Shown here: one piece after another, positions 17,054 to 25,423 of the stretch
Layout of the letters: each line of letters starts with the position of its first letter
Position numbering within the stretch: the stretch's first letter is position 1
Assembly (NCBI RefSeq): GCF_014138435.1
Contig: NZ_JACJIM010000002.1
Location: 851,481 to 915,480 of the forward strand
Direction of reading: 5' to 3'
DNA from: Methylobacterium fujisawaense
Lineage (GTDB): Bacteria; Pseudomonadota; Alphaproteobacteria; Rhizobiales; Beijerinckiaceae
DNA: 64,000 nucleotides
Program-made: the position numbers and the translations under genes
Notes under the pieces: model-generated
Told to the model about the DNA's origin: nothing
The model's input: the letters and a program-made list of their open reading frames with translations, nothing else
The model's database searches: none

Positions 17054-17767
17054 ATGGAACACGACATGGCAGACGCGCAGACGGTGACACGGCTGAAATG
17101 CGCCCTTGTGGTGCGCGGCGCCTTCGACGCGCATGTCATCCCGGCCTGCGAGGCCGCGGGTGGCCGGACGGCGATCCACTGGGCGCCGACCACCGTGATC
17201 ATGAAGGCGCTCGCCGAGGGTGAGGCGGCCGACGCGGTGGTGGTTCTGTCGGACGCCATGGACCGGCTGATCGCGGAAGGCCGCGTGGAGCCCGAGAGCC
17301 GGGTCGATGTCGTGCGCTCGCGTTACGGCATCGCCGTCAAGGCGGGCGCTCCTCATCCGGACATCACGAGCGTCGAGGCGCTGAAACGCACCCTCGTGGA
17401 GGCGCGGTCCGTGGCTTATTCCCGGGCGGGGGCCAGCGGGATCTACTTCGCCGGCCTGCTGCCGCGGCTCGGCCTCGCCGACGCGGTCAACGCCCGGGCG
17501 ACCATCATCCCGCAGGGGTTCACCGCCGAGAAGCTCGTCTCCGGTGAGGCGGACATCGCGGTCCAGCAGATCAGCGAGCTGATGGTGGTGCCGGGGATCG
17601 CGGTGGTCGGCCCCTTCCCCGAGCCGGTGCAGGAGGTGACGACCTTCGCGGCCGCGATCCTGCGCGATGCGACCGACCGGGCCGGCGCCGCCCGGTTCCT
17701 GGCCGGCCTGACGACGCCGGCGGCGGCTGCGGCATACCGGGCGAGCGGGCTGGAGCCCGCCTTCTGA
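17054..17767 (+). CDS. ModA-like periplasmic-binding-fold protein without signal peptide
   Basis: A 237-aa protein of the type 2 periplasmic-binding fold, closest in layout to molybdate/tungstate-binding ModA: VVRGAFDAHVIPACEAA, APTTVIMKALAEGEAADAVVVLSD, YGIAVKAGAPHPDITS, AYSRAGASGIYFAGLLPRLGL, VSGEADIAVQQISELMVVPG, and a C-terminal FLAGLTTPAAAAAYRASGLEP. The start MEHDMADAQT is hydrophilic and no signal sequence can be made from any in-frame start, so it is likely cytoplasmic. No modB/modC-type permease is adjacent. It sits 107 bp after udh, so it may bind a catabolic intermediate or act as a sensor; that role is inference. Confidence 0.75.
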   Translation: MEHDMADAQTVTRLKCALVVRGAFDAHVIPACEAAGGRTAIHWAPTTVIMKALAEGEAADAVVVLSDAMDRLIAEGRVEPESRVDVVRSRYGIAVKAGAPHPDITSVEALKRTLVEARSVAYSRAGASGIYFAGLLPRLGLADAVNARATIIPQGFTAEKLVSGEADIAVQQISELMVVPGIAVVGPFPEPVQEVTTFAAAILRDATDRAGAARFLAGLTTPAAAAAYRASGLEPAF

Positions 17768-18313
17768 AACGCACGACGCGGCCGGATCCGGTCAAGCTCT
17801 TGATCGTCGTCGGCACAACCTGCCCCGGAGCGCAGGGGGGGCCGGATGAACGTCTCGCTGCCCGGGGCCATCCCGAGGCCATGGAGCCTGGAACCGAAGC
17901 GCAGCCGATACGGGCCGCGAAAGGCATGCGAGTGACTGTGCGCGCGCGACCCGGTCCGACGCGATCAGGACAGCGTCGCCGAGGCCTGCGCGGCGGGCGC
18001 CACCGCGACGGCCTGTTCGACGCGTTCCGGATGCCGGCATCCCATCCCCGAACGGCGCCTGGACAGTGGGACGTCGAGCCGCCCGTGCGCCCCCACTCAC
18101 ACGCGCACGGGATCGACCCTGTCGCGGACGGCGCGGCTCTCCTGATCGTCCGCATCCGGCACGGGCGGAAGGATCGGGAACGCGCCCCCGCCTGACGCCT
18201 GCGGCGACGGCTCTCTCGGCCGCGACGGGCTTCCCGGGGTTCGCGACCGCAAAAAAGTCCTTATGCTCGTGCTGTCCGGACGCCCAATCCCGTCCGACCG
18301 GATCGCCCCACTC
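17768..18313. other. Intergenic gap
   Basis: About 546 bp with no convincing gene in either strand. Open frames are Arg/Ala/Pro-rich with no start signals. The right end contains an A-run (18250-18256) and must hold the promoter of the kinase-like gene. If translation of that gene begins at ATG 18263 the gap is 51 bp shorter. Confidence 0.45.
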
Positions 18314-19945
18314 ATGCTGAAGACAGCCTTCGTTGCCGCCCGCGACCGTCAGCGGCTGTCCGAGATCGCCACGATCCTGATCGGCTTCGGCGTCACCCGC
18401 GTCGTGGACCGGCTCGGCCTGCGCTACCTGCCGCTGGTGCCGCGCCGTCAGCCCCGGGTCGACGTCACCCGCCTGTCCGAGCCCGAGCGGCTGCGCCGGG
18501 CGATCGAGGCGCTCGGGCCGACCTTCATCAAGTTCGGGCAGGTCCTGGCCAGCCGGCCGGATCTCCTGTCGCCGGCCTGGACCGAGGAACTGCAGAAGCT
18601 CCACAGCCAGGTCGTCCCGGTGACGTGGGAGCAGATCGGCCCGCAGCTCGAACTCGATCTCGGCGGCTCGCCCCTCGAGGTCTTCGCCGAGTTCGACACC
18701 AACCCCATCGCCTCAGCCTCGATCGCCCAGGTCTACCGGGCGCGGCTGCACTCCGGCGAGGACGTGATCGTCAAGGTGCTGCGACCGAACCTGCGCAAGA
18801 TCATCGAGGCGGACCTGCGTCTGATGGCGCACGGCGCCCGCATCGTCGAGAACGAGTGGCCCGACATGGCCCGCTACCAGCCGCGGGAGCAGATGCGCCA
18901 TTTGGCCGACGGGCTGAACGGCGAGCTCGATCTCTTGAACGAGGCCCGCAACTGCGAGCTGCTGGCCCAGATCTTCGAGGACCGCGACGACATCGTCTTC
19001 CCGAAGATCCACTGGGAATACTGCTCCGAGCGCGTGCTGGTGCAGGACTTCATCCACGGCATCCCGCCCAACGACGAGGCGGCCCTGCGCGCGGCGGGCA
19101 TCGACAAGAAGCTGCTCGCCCAGAAGGGCACCGACGCGTTCCTGCAAATGGCGCTGATCGAGGGCGTGTTCCACGCCGATCCGCACCCCGGCAATATGCT
19201 GGCCCTGCCCGGCAACAAGATCGGCTTCATCGATTTCGGCATCATCGGCCGGCTGTCGCAGCGGCGGCGCTCGCAGCTGCTCGTGCTGATCGGCGCCATG
19301 CTCAAGCAGGATGCCGACGGCCTCATGGCCGTGCTCCTCGACTGGACCGGTACCAGCAACCCGGACCTGACCCGCCTCCAGGTCTCGGCCCAATCCTTCG
19401 TGGAGAGCCACTCGTCGATTCCGCTGAATCTCGGACTGGTGCTCACCGACTTCATGAACATGGCCCGCGAGAACGACCTCGCCATGCCCACCGACCTCGC
19501 CATCCTGTTCAAGGGGCTGGTGACCGCCGACGGCGTGATGCGCCACCTCGACCCGAACTTCGACCTGTTCGCCGCCGCCGGTCCCACGGTGCGCGCCAGC
19601 ATGCAGACGCAGTTCTCGCTCTCGGCCCTCAAGCAGAAGGCCGAGGCTCTGGGCGTGGGTCTGTATGGTGCCGCCTCGGAGCTGCCGACCCTGATCCACC
19701 TGATGCTGGTGCGCCTCAAGCAGGGGCGCGTCACCGTCGAGATCGAGGTGAAGGGCCTCGACAAGGTCACCCGCGGCATCGAGCGCGCCGCCGCGCGGGT
19801 CGCCGTGGCCCTGGTGGTGGCGGCCTTCGCCACCCAGCTCGCGCCCCGGCTGATCGACCTCGGCACCCCCGTCTTCGTCTCGATCGGATTAATTATTTTC
19901 ATCCTGGGGATCGGCTGGCTCGTGCTGCTGATGCGAAATAAGTAA
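18314..19945 (+). CDS. ABC1/UbiB/AarF-family atypical kinase
   Basis: Membrane-anchored protein-kinase-like ATPase of the UbiB/ADCK family, which supports ubiquinone or lipid metabolism. Conserved blocks are the KxGQ motif FIKFGQVLASRPDLL, the Ala-rich nucleotide loop NPIASASIAQVYRA, the lysine in VIVKVLRP, the QDFIHG segment, the catalytic FHADPHPGNM and the metal-binding FIDFGIIGRLS. Two C-terminal membrane helices close the protein (VALVVAAFATQLAPRLI; VFVSIGLIIFILGIGWLVLL). ATG 18314 gives MLKTAFVAARDRQRL, where the family similarity begins; an ATG at 18263 would add 17 residues and neither has a strong ribosome site. It is not linked to other ubi genes, so ubiquinone function is probable, not proven. 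Confidence 0.9.
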   Translation: MLKTAFVAARDRQRLSEIATILIGFGVTRVVDRLGLRYLPLVPRRQPRVDVTRLSEPERLRRAIEALGPTFIKFGQVLASRPDLLSPAWTEELQKLHSQVVPVTWEQIGPQLELDLGGSPLEVFAEFDTNPIASASIAQVYRARLHSGEDVIVKVLRPNLRKIIEADLRLMAHGARIVENEWPDMARYQPREQMRHLADGLNGELDLLNEARNCELLAQIFEDRDDIVFPKIHWEYCSERVLVQDFIHGIPPNDEAALRAAGIDKKLLAQKGTDAFLQMALIEGVFHADPHPGNMLALPGNKIGFIDFGIIGRLSQRRRSQLLVLIGAMLKQDADGLMAVLLDWTGTSNPDLTRLQVSAQSFVESHSSIPLNLGLVLTDFMNMARENDLAMPTDLAILFKGLVTADGVMRHLDPNFDLFAAAGPTVRASMQTQFSLSALKQKAEALGVGLYGAASELPTLIHLMLVRLKQGRVTVEIEVKGLDKVTRGIERAAARVAVALVVAAFATQLAPRLIDLGTPVFVSIGLIIFILGIGWLVLLMRNK

Positions 19946-20210
19946 CCGTCTTCGCGCCTGCACTCGGCGATTAAAACCGTCTCACCTGCGACCGAATACC
20001 GTACTCGTTTGATTATCCCGCACGCCATGCTAGCGTGACACGTCCAGCGATTCGCTTGGCTGCGAGTGGCCAGACGGCACCAGAAGCGGTTCAGACCGCC
20101 AGTGCCGCTCAGGCTCCGACTTCGCGTCGCCGCGCCGCGTGATCGGGAGACCTCCGGCGGTGCGCCTTGCACGGGCGCCCCGTCGCGACGACGAGGGGGG
20201 AAGGCGGGCG

Positions 20211-21452
20211 ATGGATGCGGACATCGTACGGCCGCGGATCGACGGGGTTGAGTGCCACGTCGAGACGCTCGAAGCGGAGAACATCCGCCTGCGCCACTTG
20301 CTCTCCCAGGCCACAACGCAGGCGGACCGGGAACGGCAGCGGAGCCGGCGACTCGGTCGGATCGTCGAAGCGGCGAGCCGTGTCGAAGCCGGGCGCCTGG
20401 CGGCCGAATGGATTGCGACGCCGCACAGGCCGACATTCCGGGGAACTTCCGGGCTCGGCTCGGCGATGGCACCACGCGCCACCGACCGGCTGCTCCCGTC
20501 GGGGTCACAGCAAGCCACAAACGATTTCCTGGAACTGCTGGACCGTGACGGGTGCCTGATCACCGCCAGCGAGGACGGCCCGGCCCTGTCCGCCGCCGCG
20601 GACGAGGCGGAGGCGATCGGCCGGCCCTGGATCGAGGCCTGGACGCGCGCCGAGGATCGGGAGGCCGTGGCCGCGGCCCTGGACCGGGCGCGGATCGGAC
20701 GCCCGAGCCGGTTTCAGGCCCAGTCGGAGACCGGCGGCACGATCCGGTGGTGGGACGTGGCCGTCACGCCGATCGGTGCGGCACCGGACCGGCCCGAGCG
20801 CATCCTGGCCGTGTCACGCGATATCACCGAGTTGAAGCTGACCGAGGCGAACCAGACGCTGCTGATGCAGGAACTCGCCCATCGGATGAAGAACACGATG
20901 GCCATGGTCCAGGCCGTTGCCACGCAGACGATGCGCAACGCGCCCTCGCTGGAGGCGGCCGGCGAGGCCTTGGCCGCGCGGCTTCTGGCCCTGGCCAAGG
21001 CCCACGACGTCCTGCTGCAGGGCTCCTTCGCCCGGGCTTCACTGACGGGCCTGGTCGAGGGGGCCGTGTCCCTCCACGGGGACGGCGTGGCGGGCCGCTT
21101 CCGCATCGCCGGCCCCGATCTGACGCTCGGCCCGCGGCACGGCATGACCCTGGCGCTGATGCTGCACGAGCTCGGGACCAACGCGGCCAAGTACGGCGCG
21201 CTGTCGGTGGCCGCAGGCTGGGTCCGCATCACCTGGAACGTCGCGGAGGCGGCGGGCGGACAGACGCTCCGGTTCCGGTGGGAGGAGAGCGGCGGACCGC
21301 CCGTCACGCCTCCGACCCGGACGGGCTTCGGCACCCGGCTCATCGCCCGCAGCCTCGCCCACAGCTTCGGCGGGACCGCTCACCTGAGCTATCCCCGCGA
21401 GGGCGCGGTGCTGACCTTCGAGGCGCCCCTCGAGGCCGTGATGGCAGCCTGA
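20211..21452 (+). CDS. HWE/HisKA_2-family sensor histidine kinase with PAS-like domain
   Basis: A 413-aa soluble sensor kinase. An N-terminal coiled-coil segment (VETLEAENIRLRHLLSQ) is followed by a PAS-like region at about residues 105-215 ending in AVSRDITELK, then the HWE-type phosphoacceptor ELAHRMKNTMAMVQAV with His224. The ATPase domain has HELGTNAAKYGALS (Asn324), FRWEESGGP and GFGTRLIARSL, the modified N, W-x-E and G boxes of this family. ATG 20211 is preceded by GGGGGAAGG. HWE kinases in alphaproteobacteria often feed the PhyR general stress response or light signalling. There is no membrane segment. A convergent HPt protein gene lies 21 bp past its end and may be its phosphotransfer partner. 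Confidence 0.88.
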   Translation: MDADIVRPRIDGVECHVETLEAENIRLRHLLSQATTQADRERQRSRRLGRIVEAASRVEAGRLAAEWIATPHRPTFRGTSGLGSAMAPRATDRLLPSGSQQATNDFLELLDRDGCLITASEDGPALSAAADEAEAIGRPWIEAWTRAEDREAVAAALDRARIGRPSRFQAQSETGGTIRWWDVAVTPIGAAPDRPERILAVSRDITELKLTEANQTLLMQELAHRMKNTMAMVQAVATQTMRNAPSLEAAGEALAARLLALAKAHDVLLQGSFARASLTGLVEGAVSLHGDGVAGRFRIAGPDLTLGPRHGMTLALMLHELGTNAAKYGALSVAAGWVRITWNVAEAAGGQTLRFRWEESGGPPVTPPTRTGFGTRLIARSLAHSFGGTAHLSYPREGAVLTFEAPLEAVMAA

Positions 21453-21473
21453 TCCGGACTTTGCTGCCCGGCG

Positions 21474-21815
21474 CTAGGCGCTGAGCCGGGTCTGCGCCCG
21501 CAGGTCCCGGAGGGCCGCGATCGTCCGGTCGCGCAGGGTTCTGAGGTCGATCAGCGATCCCGTCAGATCGTCGCCGGCCTTGGCGGATTCCTCGAGGCCG
21601 CGGCAGGCCCGGGACAGCTCGGCGCAGCCGAGCATGCCCGACATCGAGACCAGCGTATGCGCCTCGCGGCCGTAATCGTCATTGGCGCGATCCGGCCCCT
21701 CGAAGGCGGTGGTGAGACTGACGACGAACCGGTCGAGGAGGCCGACGAGCTTCTCCGCGCCGATGACGGCCGTGAGTTCATCGAGCGCGTCCCGGTCCAC
21801 CAGGGAGTGCGACAC
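21474..21815 (-). CDS. HPt (histidine phosphotransfer) domain protein
   Basis: A stand-alone four-helix HPt protein of 113 aa that would relay phosphoryl groups between response regulators. The phosphoacceptor histidine is His53 in GREAHTLVSMSGMLGC, with the characteristic small residues and glycine following it. The start is GTG 21815, preceded by GGAG at 7 nt spacing; an upstream ATG at 21848 adds MLRRIRNWRRT and lacks a ribosome site. It ends 21 bp from the end of the convergent HWE kinase gene, a layout suggesting a shared phosphorelay, though no receiver domain is encoded beside them. Confidence 0.85.
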   Translation of the reverse strand: MSHSLVDRDALDELTAVIGAEKLVGLLDRFVVSLTTAFEGPDRANDDYGREAHTLVSMSGMLGCAELSRACRGLEESAKAGDDLTGSLIDLRTLRDRTIAALRDLRAQTRLSA

Positions 21816-22323
21816 CGTCCGTCTCCAATTGCGGATGCGTCGCAGCAATCAAGAAGCGCGCAACCAGGTCGTTGGCCAGAGGCCAGACTTGCACAGACAT
21901 GTTTACACCGGCCTGCGTCAGCTTTTCAACAAAGCGTGACCGGTTGGCGCCCTCATCGGGACGGGTCCCGGCGCGCCGGTCGGCGCGAGGCGGCCGCCCA
22001 GTCGACTGAGAAGCGCTCCGGGCGCGGCGCAACCCACATTGGCACGACCGTGCGCCGCGCGTTGCGAATCAGTTCGGGCTCTCCTAGCCTCGGGAACTGT
22101 CGCGCTGGCATCGGGAGGGAGCTGCATGAGTGCTCTGTTTGCCGTCCTCCCCGCAGGACTTGACCGCGCCCCCGTGCGGGTCGGCTAAACGCTTCCCGCT
22201 TTCGCCCGGCCCCGCTGCCCGGCGCTCCTGAATACACGCCCGTCTCATTTCGCCGGCGCGCATCCTTCGCGATGGTGCGCCCGCGTCGCTCGGAGCCGAC
22301 GCCTGCCCGCGTCGGGCACACGC
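21816..22323. other. Intergenic gap between divergent HPt and ABC-relic genes
   Basis: About 508 bp without a supportable gene. The left part (21840-21940) is less GC-rich and likely carries the HPt promoter. The remainder shows only Arg-rich accidental frames. I looked for upstream remnants of the broken ABC transporter gene and found none. Confidence 0.45.
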
Positions 22324-23301
22324 ATGTCTCTGTCCTCGCCCCGGCAGGCGGACGCGGTCCGTCGCGTCCTGGCCTTCGTCGTCCGCAGCTGGCACAGGCG
22401 CTGGCCCCTCGTCGCCGGTCTCACCGGCGCGATCACGCTCGCCACCCTGGCGGAAGTGTTGCTGCCGCTCTACGCGGGCCGCATGGTCGACGCCCTTTCC
22501 GGCAGCGAGCGCCGCGCGGCGCTGGAGGCAGCGTGGCCCGCCTTCCCGGCGATGACCGGGCTCGGCCTCGCCACCGCGGTGCTGCGGCACGTCGCGTGGA
22601 GCCTGGTGGTGCCGCTCTCGCTGCACACCATGAGCGACATCGTCCGCAACGGCTTCGGCCGGGTCCAGCGCTTCTCCCCGGAGTGGCACGCCAACACCTT
22701 CTCGGGCTCCACGGTCCGGAAGATCTCCCGCGGCATGTGGGCGATCGACGGACAGGACGTGGCGTCGGCGAGCCAAGCGAGCCTGCGGGCTCAGGTCGCC
22801 ATCGTGCCCCAGGAACCGGTGCTGTTCCACCGCTCCCTGGCCGAGAACATCGCCCATGCCCGCGCCGGCGCCTCGGCGCAGGAGATCGAGCGGGCGGCGC
22901 ATCTCGCGAACGCGCACGCCTTCATCGGGCGGCTGCCCAAGGGCTACGCCACGCTGGTCGGCGAGCGCGGGGTCAAGCTCTCGGTCGGCGAGCGCCAGCG
23001 CGTGGCGCTCGCCCGCGCCTTCCTGGCTGATATGCCGATCCTGATCCTCGACGAGGCGACCTCGAGTTTGGATTCGGAATCCGGGGCGCTGGTGCAGGAG
23101 GCCATGATCCGACTGATGCGCGGGCGCACCGCCATCGTCATCGCCCATCGGCTGTCGACGGTGCGGGCCCTCGACCGCATCCTCGTCTTCGACCGCGGCC
23201 GCATCGTCGAGGACGGCCCCCACGCCACCCTGAAGCGTCGCCCGAACGGGGCGTATCGGGCCCCGTTCGAGCGGCAATCCGTTCTGGCGGAGGGCGTGTG
23301 A
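22324..23301 (+). pseudogene. ABC exporter gene with in-frame internal deletion (Walker A lost)
   Basis: Full-length relatives are fused membrane-plus-ATPase exporters of about 600 aa; this reading frame has 325. Residues 1-139 are the start of the membrane domain (two helices, LVAGLTGAITLATLAEVLLP, then VRKISRGMWA). From residue 141 it jumps directly to the middle of the ATPase domain: IDGQDV, then QVAIVPQEPVLFHRSLAENI (Q loop), an altered signature LSVGERQR, Walker B ILILDEATSSLD, and the H loop IVIAHRLST. Helices 3-6, the start of the ATPase domain and the Walker A loop are absent, although the frame is kept. It cannot be a working ATPase by known rules. The gene end overlaps the next start by 4 nt, so it may still drive translation of the phosphatase-like gene. 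Confidence 0.75.
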
Positions 23302-23621
23302 GGATCCTGTTCGTCTGCGGCCGGGCGCGCGCCCGCAGCCCGACTGCAGAGCAGATCTTCGCGCGCGTCCCTGGGATCGAGACGGCCAGCGCCGGCGTGT
23401 CGCCCGACGCCGACGAGCCGGTGGACGTCGACCATCTTGCCTGGGCCGAGATCGTCGTCGTCATGGAGCCCGCGCACCGGCGCAAGCTGATGCGGCGCTT
23501 CGGGGCACATCTGCGCGGGGTCCGCCTCGTCTGCCTCGATGTCCCCGACGCCTACGCGTTCATGGCGCCCGCGTTGGTCCGCCTGCTGGAAGCGCGCGCG
23601 GCCCGCTTCCTGCCGCGCTGA
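23298..23621 (+). CDS. Low-molecular-weight protein-tyrosine-phosphatase-like protein
   Basis: A 107-aa protein with the LMW-PTP P-loop at its N-terminus: VCGRARARSPTAEQ, giving Cys7 and Arg13 of the CX5R(S) motif. The general-acid region appears as CLDVPDAYAFM. It is shorter than classic LMW-PTP (about 150 aa) and belongs to a compact subgroup annotated as phosphotyrosine phosphatase-like in many proteobacteria; catalysis on phosphotyrosine is plausible but unproven. GTG 23298 overlaps the stop of the broken ABC exporter gene (GTGA), indicating translational coupling. Confidence 0.82.
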   Translation: MRILFVCGRARARSPTAEQIFARVPGIETASAGVSPDADEPVDVDHLAWAEIVVVMEPAHRRKLMRRFGAHLRGVRLVCLDVPDAYAFMAPALVRLLEARAARFLPR

Positions 23622-23819
23622 GCGCGCGCCGCGGAGGAACCCGCGACGCCGCCGAGGGATCGCCATCGCCGTCCGATGTCCGATGCCGGCAGCCGCATTG
23701 CCGTTTTTTAATCTTGCGGACATGCCACCAAATCATCGCCGGTCTATTATCTGAACACGGAATGAATAAGGCCAATGCAGATGAAGGCCTTGTCTCCGGT
23801 AATAGAGGGATATTTCATT

Positions 23820-24605
23820 ATGTCCTACCATAAATCCATGGTTGCGGCCCTCGTGCTCACCACAATCGTCGGCGGAACGGCCTACGCGGCGGAGCAGGCG
23901 GCCCAGCACAACGGCACGCAGGTCAGCGCGAGCCAGACCGCGATCGACAAGGATGTCGGCAAGCTCTCGAAGGACGGCGCGCAGGGCTTCAGGGATCTCC
24001 AGCTTACCCGCCTCGCGATCTTCGAGGCCAATCCCGGCCAAGCCAAGGACATGATCGCCAAGGCTCAGGCGGCCTTCGCGAAGGCCAAGTCCGACGACGC
24101 GGTGTTCACCAAGGCCGAGGCCGAGCTCAAGTCGCCGGCCGACATGGCCGCTCACAAGGCGACCGCGCCGGGGGACAAGGCCGGAGCCAAGCCGGCTTCC
24201 AAGGAGCAGGTCGCCTGGGTGCCTGTCGACGCGCAGCTGACCTTGGGCGACGATTTCGTGGCCACGCCCACCAAGGCCTCGGCGGTGACCGAGGCGAACA
24301 AGAACCTCGCACAGGGTGACCAGAAAGGCGCCTTGGAGAAGCTCAAGCTCGCCCATGTCGACGTCAATTTCACGATGGCAGTCCTGCCGCTGAACACGAC
24401 CATCGCAAATGTCGACCAGGCGGCGGCGCTGATCGGACAGGGCAAGTATTACGAAGCGAATGCGGCTCTGAAGACAGCCCAGGACAACATGCGCTTCGAC
24501 GTCATCGATGCGGTCGCGGTGCCCCAGAAGGCGACCGCCGCCGCGGCCGACAAGGGCGTGCCGCAGGCCACCGGCACGACCGCGGGTGCCAAGACCGGCC
24601 AGTGA
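23820..24605 (+). CDS. YfdX-family periplasmic protein
   Basis: A 261-aa exported protein. The signal peptide is MVAALVLTTIVGGTAYAAE (residues 7-25); the mature part is alpha-helical with the YfdX blocks AIDKDVGKLSKDGAQGFRDL, RLAIFEANPGQAKDMI, VPVDAQLTLGDDFVATP, NKNLAQGDQKGALEKLKLAH and GQGKYYEANAALKTAQDN. A Lys/Ala/Gly-rich tail follows. E. coli YfdX is acid-stress linked and its molecular role is unclear. ATG 23820 is preceded by GAGGGA; an ATG at 23775 would bury the signal peptide. The upstream gap (23690-23780) is locally AT-rich, suggesting a strong or regulated promoter. Two small exported proteins follow on the same strand. Confidence 0.85.
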   Translation: MSYHKSMVAALVLTTIVGGTAYAAEQAAQHNGTQVSASQTAIDKDVGKLSKDGAQGFRDLQLTRLAIFEANPGQAKDMIAKAQAAFAKAKSDDAVFTKAEAELKSPADMAAHKATAPGDKAGAKPASKEQVAWVPVDAQLTLGDDFVATPTKASAVTEANKNLAQGDQKGALEKLKLAHVDVNFTMAVLPLNTTIANVDQAAALIGQGKYYEANAALKTAQDNMRFDVIDAVAVPQKATAAAADKGVPQATGTTAGAKTGQ

Positions 24606-24620
24606 CCGACCGCTGAGGAC

Positions 24621-24650
24621 GGCCGCGCCCGATGGATCTCAGGCGCGGCC
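24621..24650 (+). terminator. Hairpin after the YfdX gene
   Basis: GGCCGCGCC (24621-24629) and GGCGCGGCC (24642-24650) form a perfect 9-bp stem with a 12-nt loop, 15 bp after the YfdX stop. No U-tract follows, so it may be a weak or Rho-assisted terminator or an mRNA-stabilising hairpin. Confidence 0.4.
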
Positions 24651-24677
24651 CGGTCGGCACGAACACGGGAGGGTCGC

Positions 24678-25031
24678 GTGCGGCGATTCTGGATCTCGGC
24701 CGTCCTGGGACTCGAACTGCTCCTCGGCGGAACCCTGACGGCGTACGCGCGGGCGTCGGGGGTTCCGGACTTCAATATCCGGGCGATCTGCGCGCCGGAG
24801 CACCGGGCGGGATCCAGCGCCGTCGATCGGGCAAGCTACCGGGGTTGCCTGTCCGACGAGGCTGCCGCGCGGCGCACCCTGATCAGGCGCTGGGCCACGT
24901 TCGACGTGGCGGAGCGCCGGACCTGTGCGGCGGAGAGCCAGATCGGCGGCGCCCCATCCTACGTGGCGATGCTGACCTGCCTGCAGCTCGGAAGCGACGC
25001 GCTGCCGGTCAACCCGTCGGGTCCGCCCTGA
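24678..25031 (+). CDS. Small exported protein with four conserved-looking cysteines
   Basis: A 117-aa protein starting at GTG 24678 behind a GGGAGGG ribosome site. The N-terminus FWISAVLGLELLLGGTLTAYARA is a signal peptide or membrane anchor. The mature part has cysteines in ICAPEHR, YRGCLSDE, RRTCAAES and LTCLQLG, a pattern that would allow two disulfides in the periplasm. It resembles small uncharacterised proteins with a YRGCL..E element common in methylobacteria; no function is known to me. It lies 72 bp after YfdX and 149 bp before another small exported protein. Confidence 0.7.
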   Translation: MRRFWISAVLGLELLLGGTLTAYARASGVPDFNIRAICAPEHRAGSSAVDRASYRGCLSDEAAARRTLIRRWATFDVAERRTCAAESQIGGAPSYVAMLTCLQLGSDALPVNPSGPP

Positions 25032-25124
25032 GACGACGGCATCCGCGCGACGCCCGCCTGCACGCGCCAGGTCGACGCCGCTACGGACGCCGCAACGGAT
25101 CGCACGTCCGTGATCCACGCATGA

Positions 25125-25150
25125 GGAACCAGCGACATCTCCAAGACGTC
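25125..25150 (+). promoter_or_regulatory. Candidate EcfG-type general stress promoter
   Basis: GGAAC at 25125-25129 is followed after exactly 17 nt by CGTC (25147-25150). Alphaproteobacterial EcfG promoters read GGAAC-N16/17-cGTT, so one base of the -10 half differs. It is 31 bp before the start of a small exported protein gene. The assignment rests on this match alone. Confidence 0.35.
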
Positions 25151-25180
25151 CTGCACTATCTATTGAATGGAGGAGGCATC

Positions 25181-25384
25181 ATGTTCAAGACTACGGCTCG
25201 CGCTGCTCTTTGCCTGGCTTGCGTCTGGTCCATCACGCCCGCTCTAGCGGCCCCGAAGGAGATGCCCCAGGGCAAGCGTGATGAGATGTCGATGAAGGAC
25301 ACCAAGCACGAGGTGGCGATGCAGCGGAAGGAGAATAAGGAAGCCAACAAGAACGTCGACAGCCTGATCACGAACCGCAAGTGA
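25181..25384 (+). CDS. Small exported charged protein (67 aa)
   Basis: ATG 25181 is preceded by an unusually strong GGAGGAGG ribosome site. The product has a signal peptide (TARAALCLACVWSITPALA, cleavage after residue 23) and a mature part of about 44 residues that is almost entirely charged and helical (KRDEMSMKDTKHEVAMQRKE, then NKEANKNVDSLITNRK). No family name is known to me. High charge, lack of cysteine and location after YfdX suggest a periplasmic stress or buffering role, which is inference. A hairpin follows at 25424. Confidence 0.7.
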   Translation: MFKTTARAALCLACVWSITPALAAPKEMPQGKRDEMSMKDTKHEVAMQRKENKEANKNVDSLITNRK

Positions 25385-25423
25385 GCGGTCGCGTTCCCGT
25401 CGACGACTGACTGTCTTGCTACC

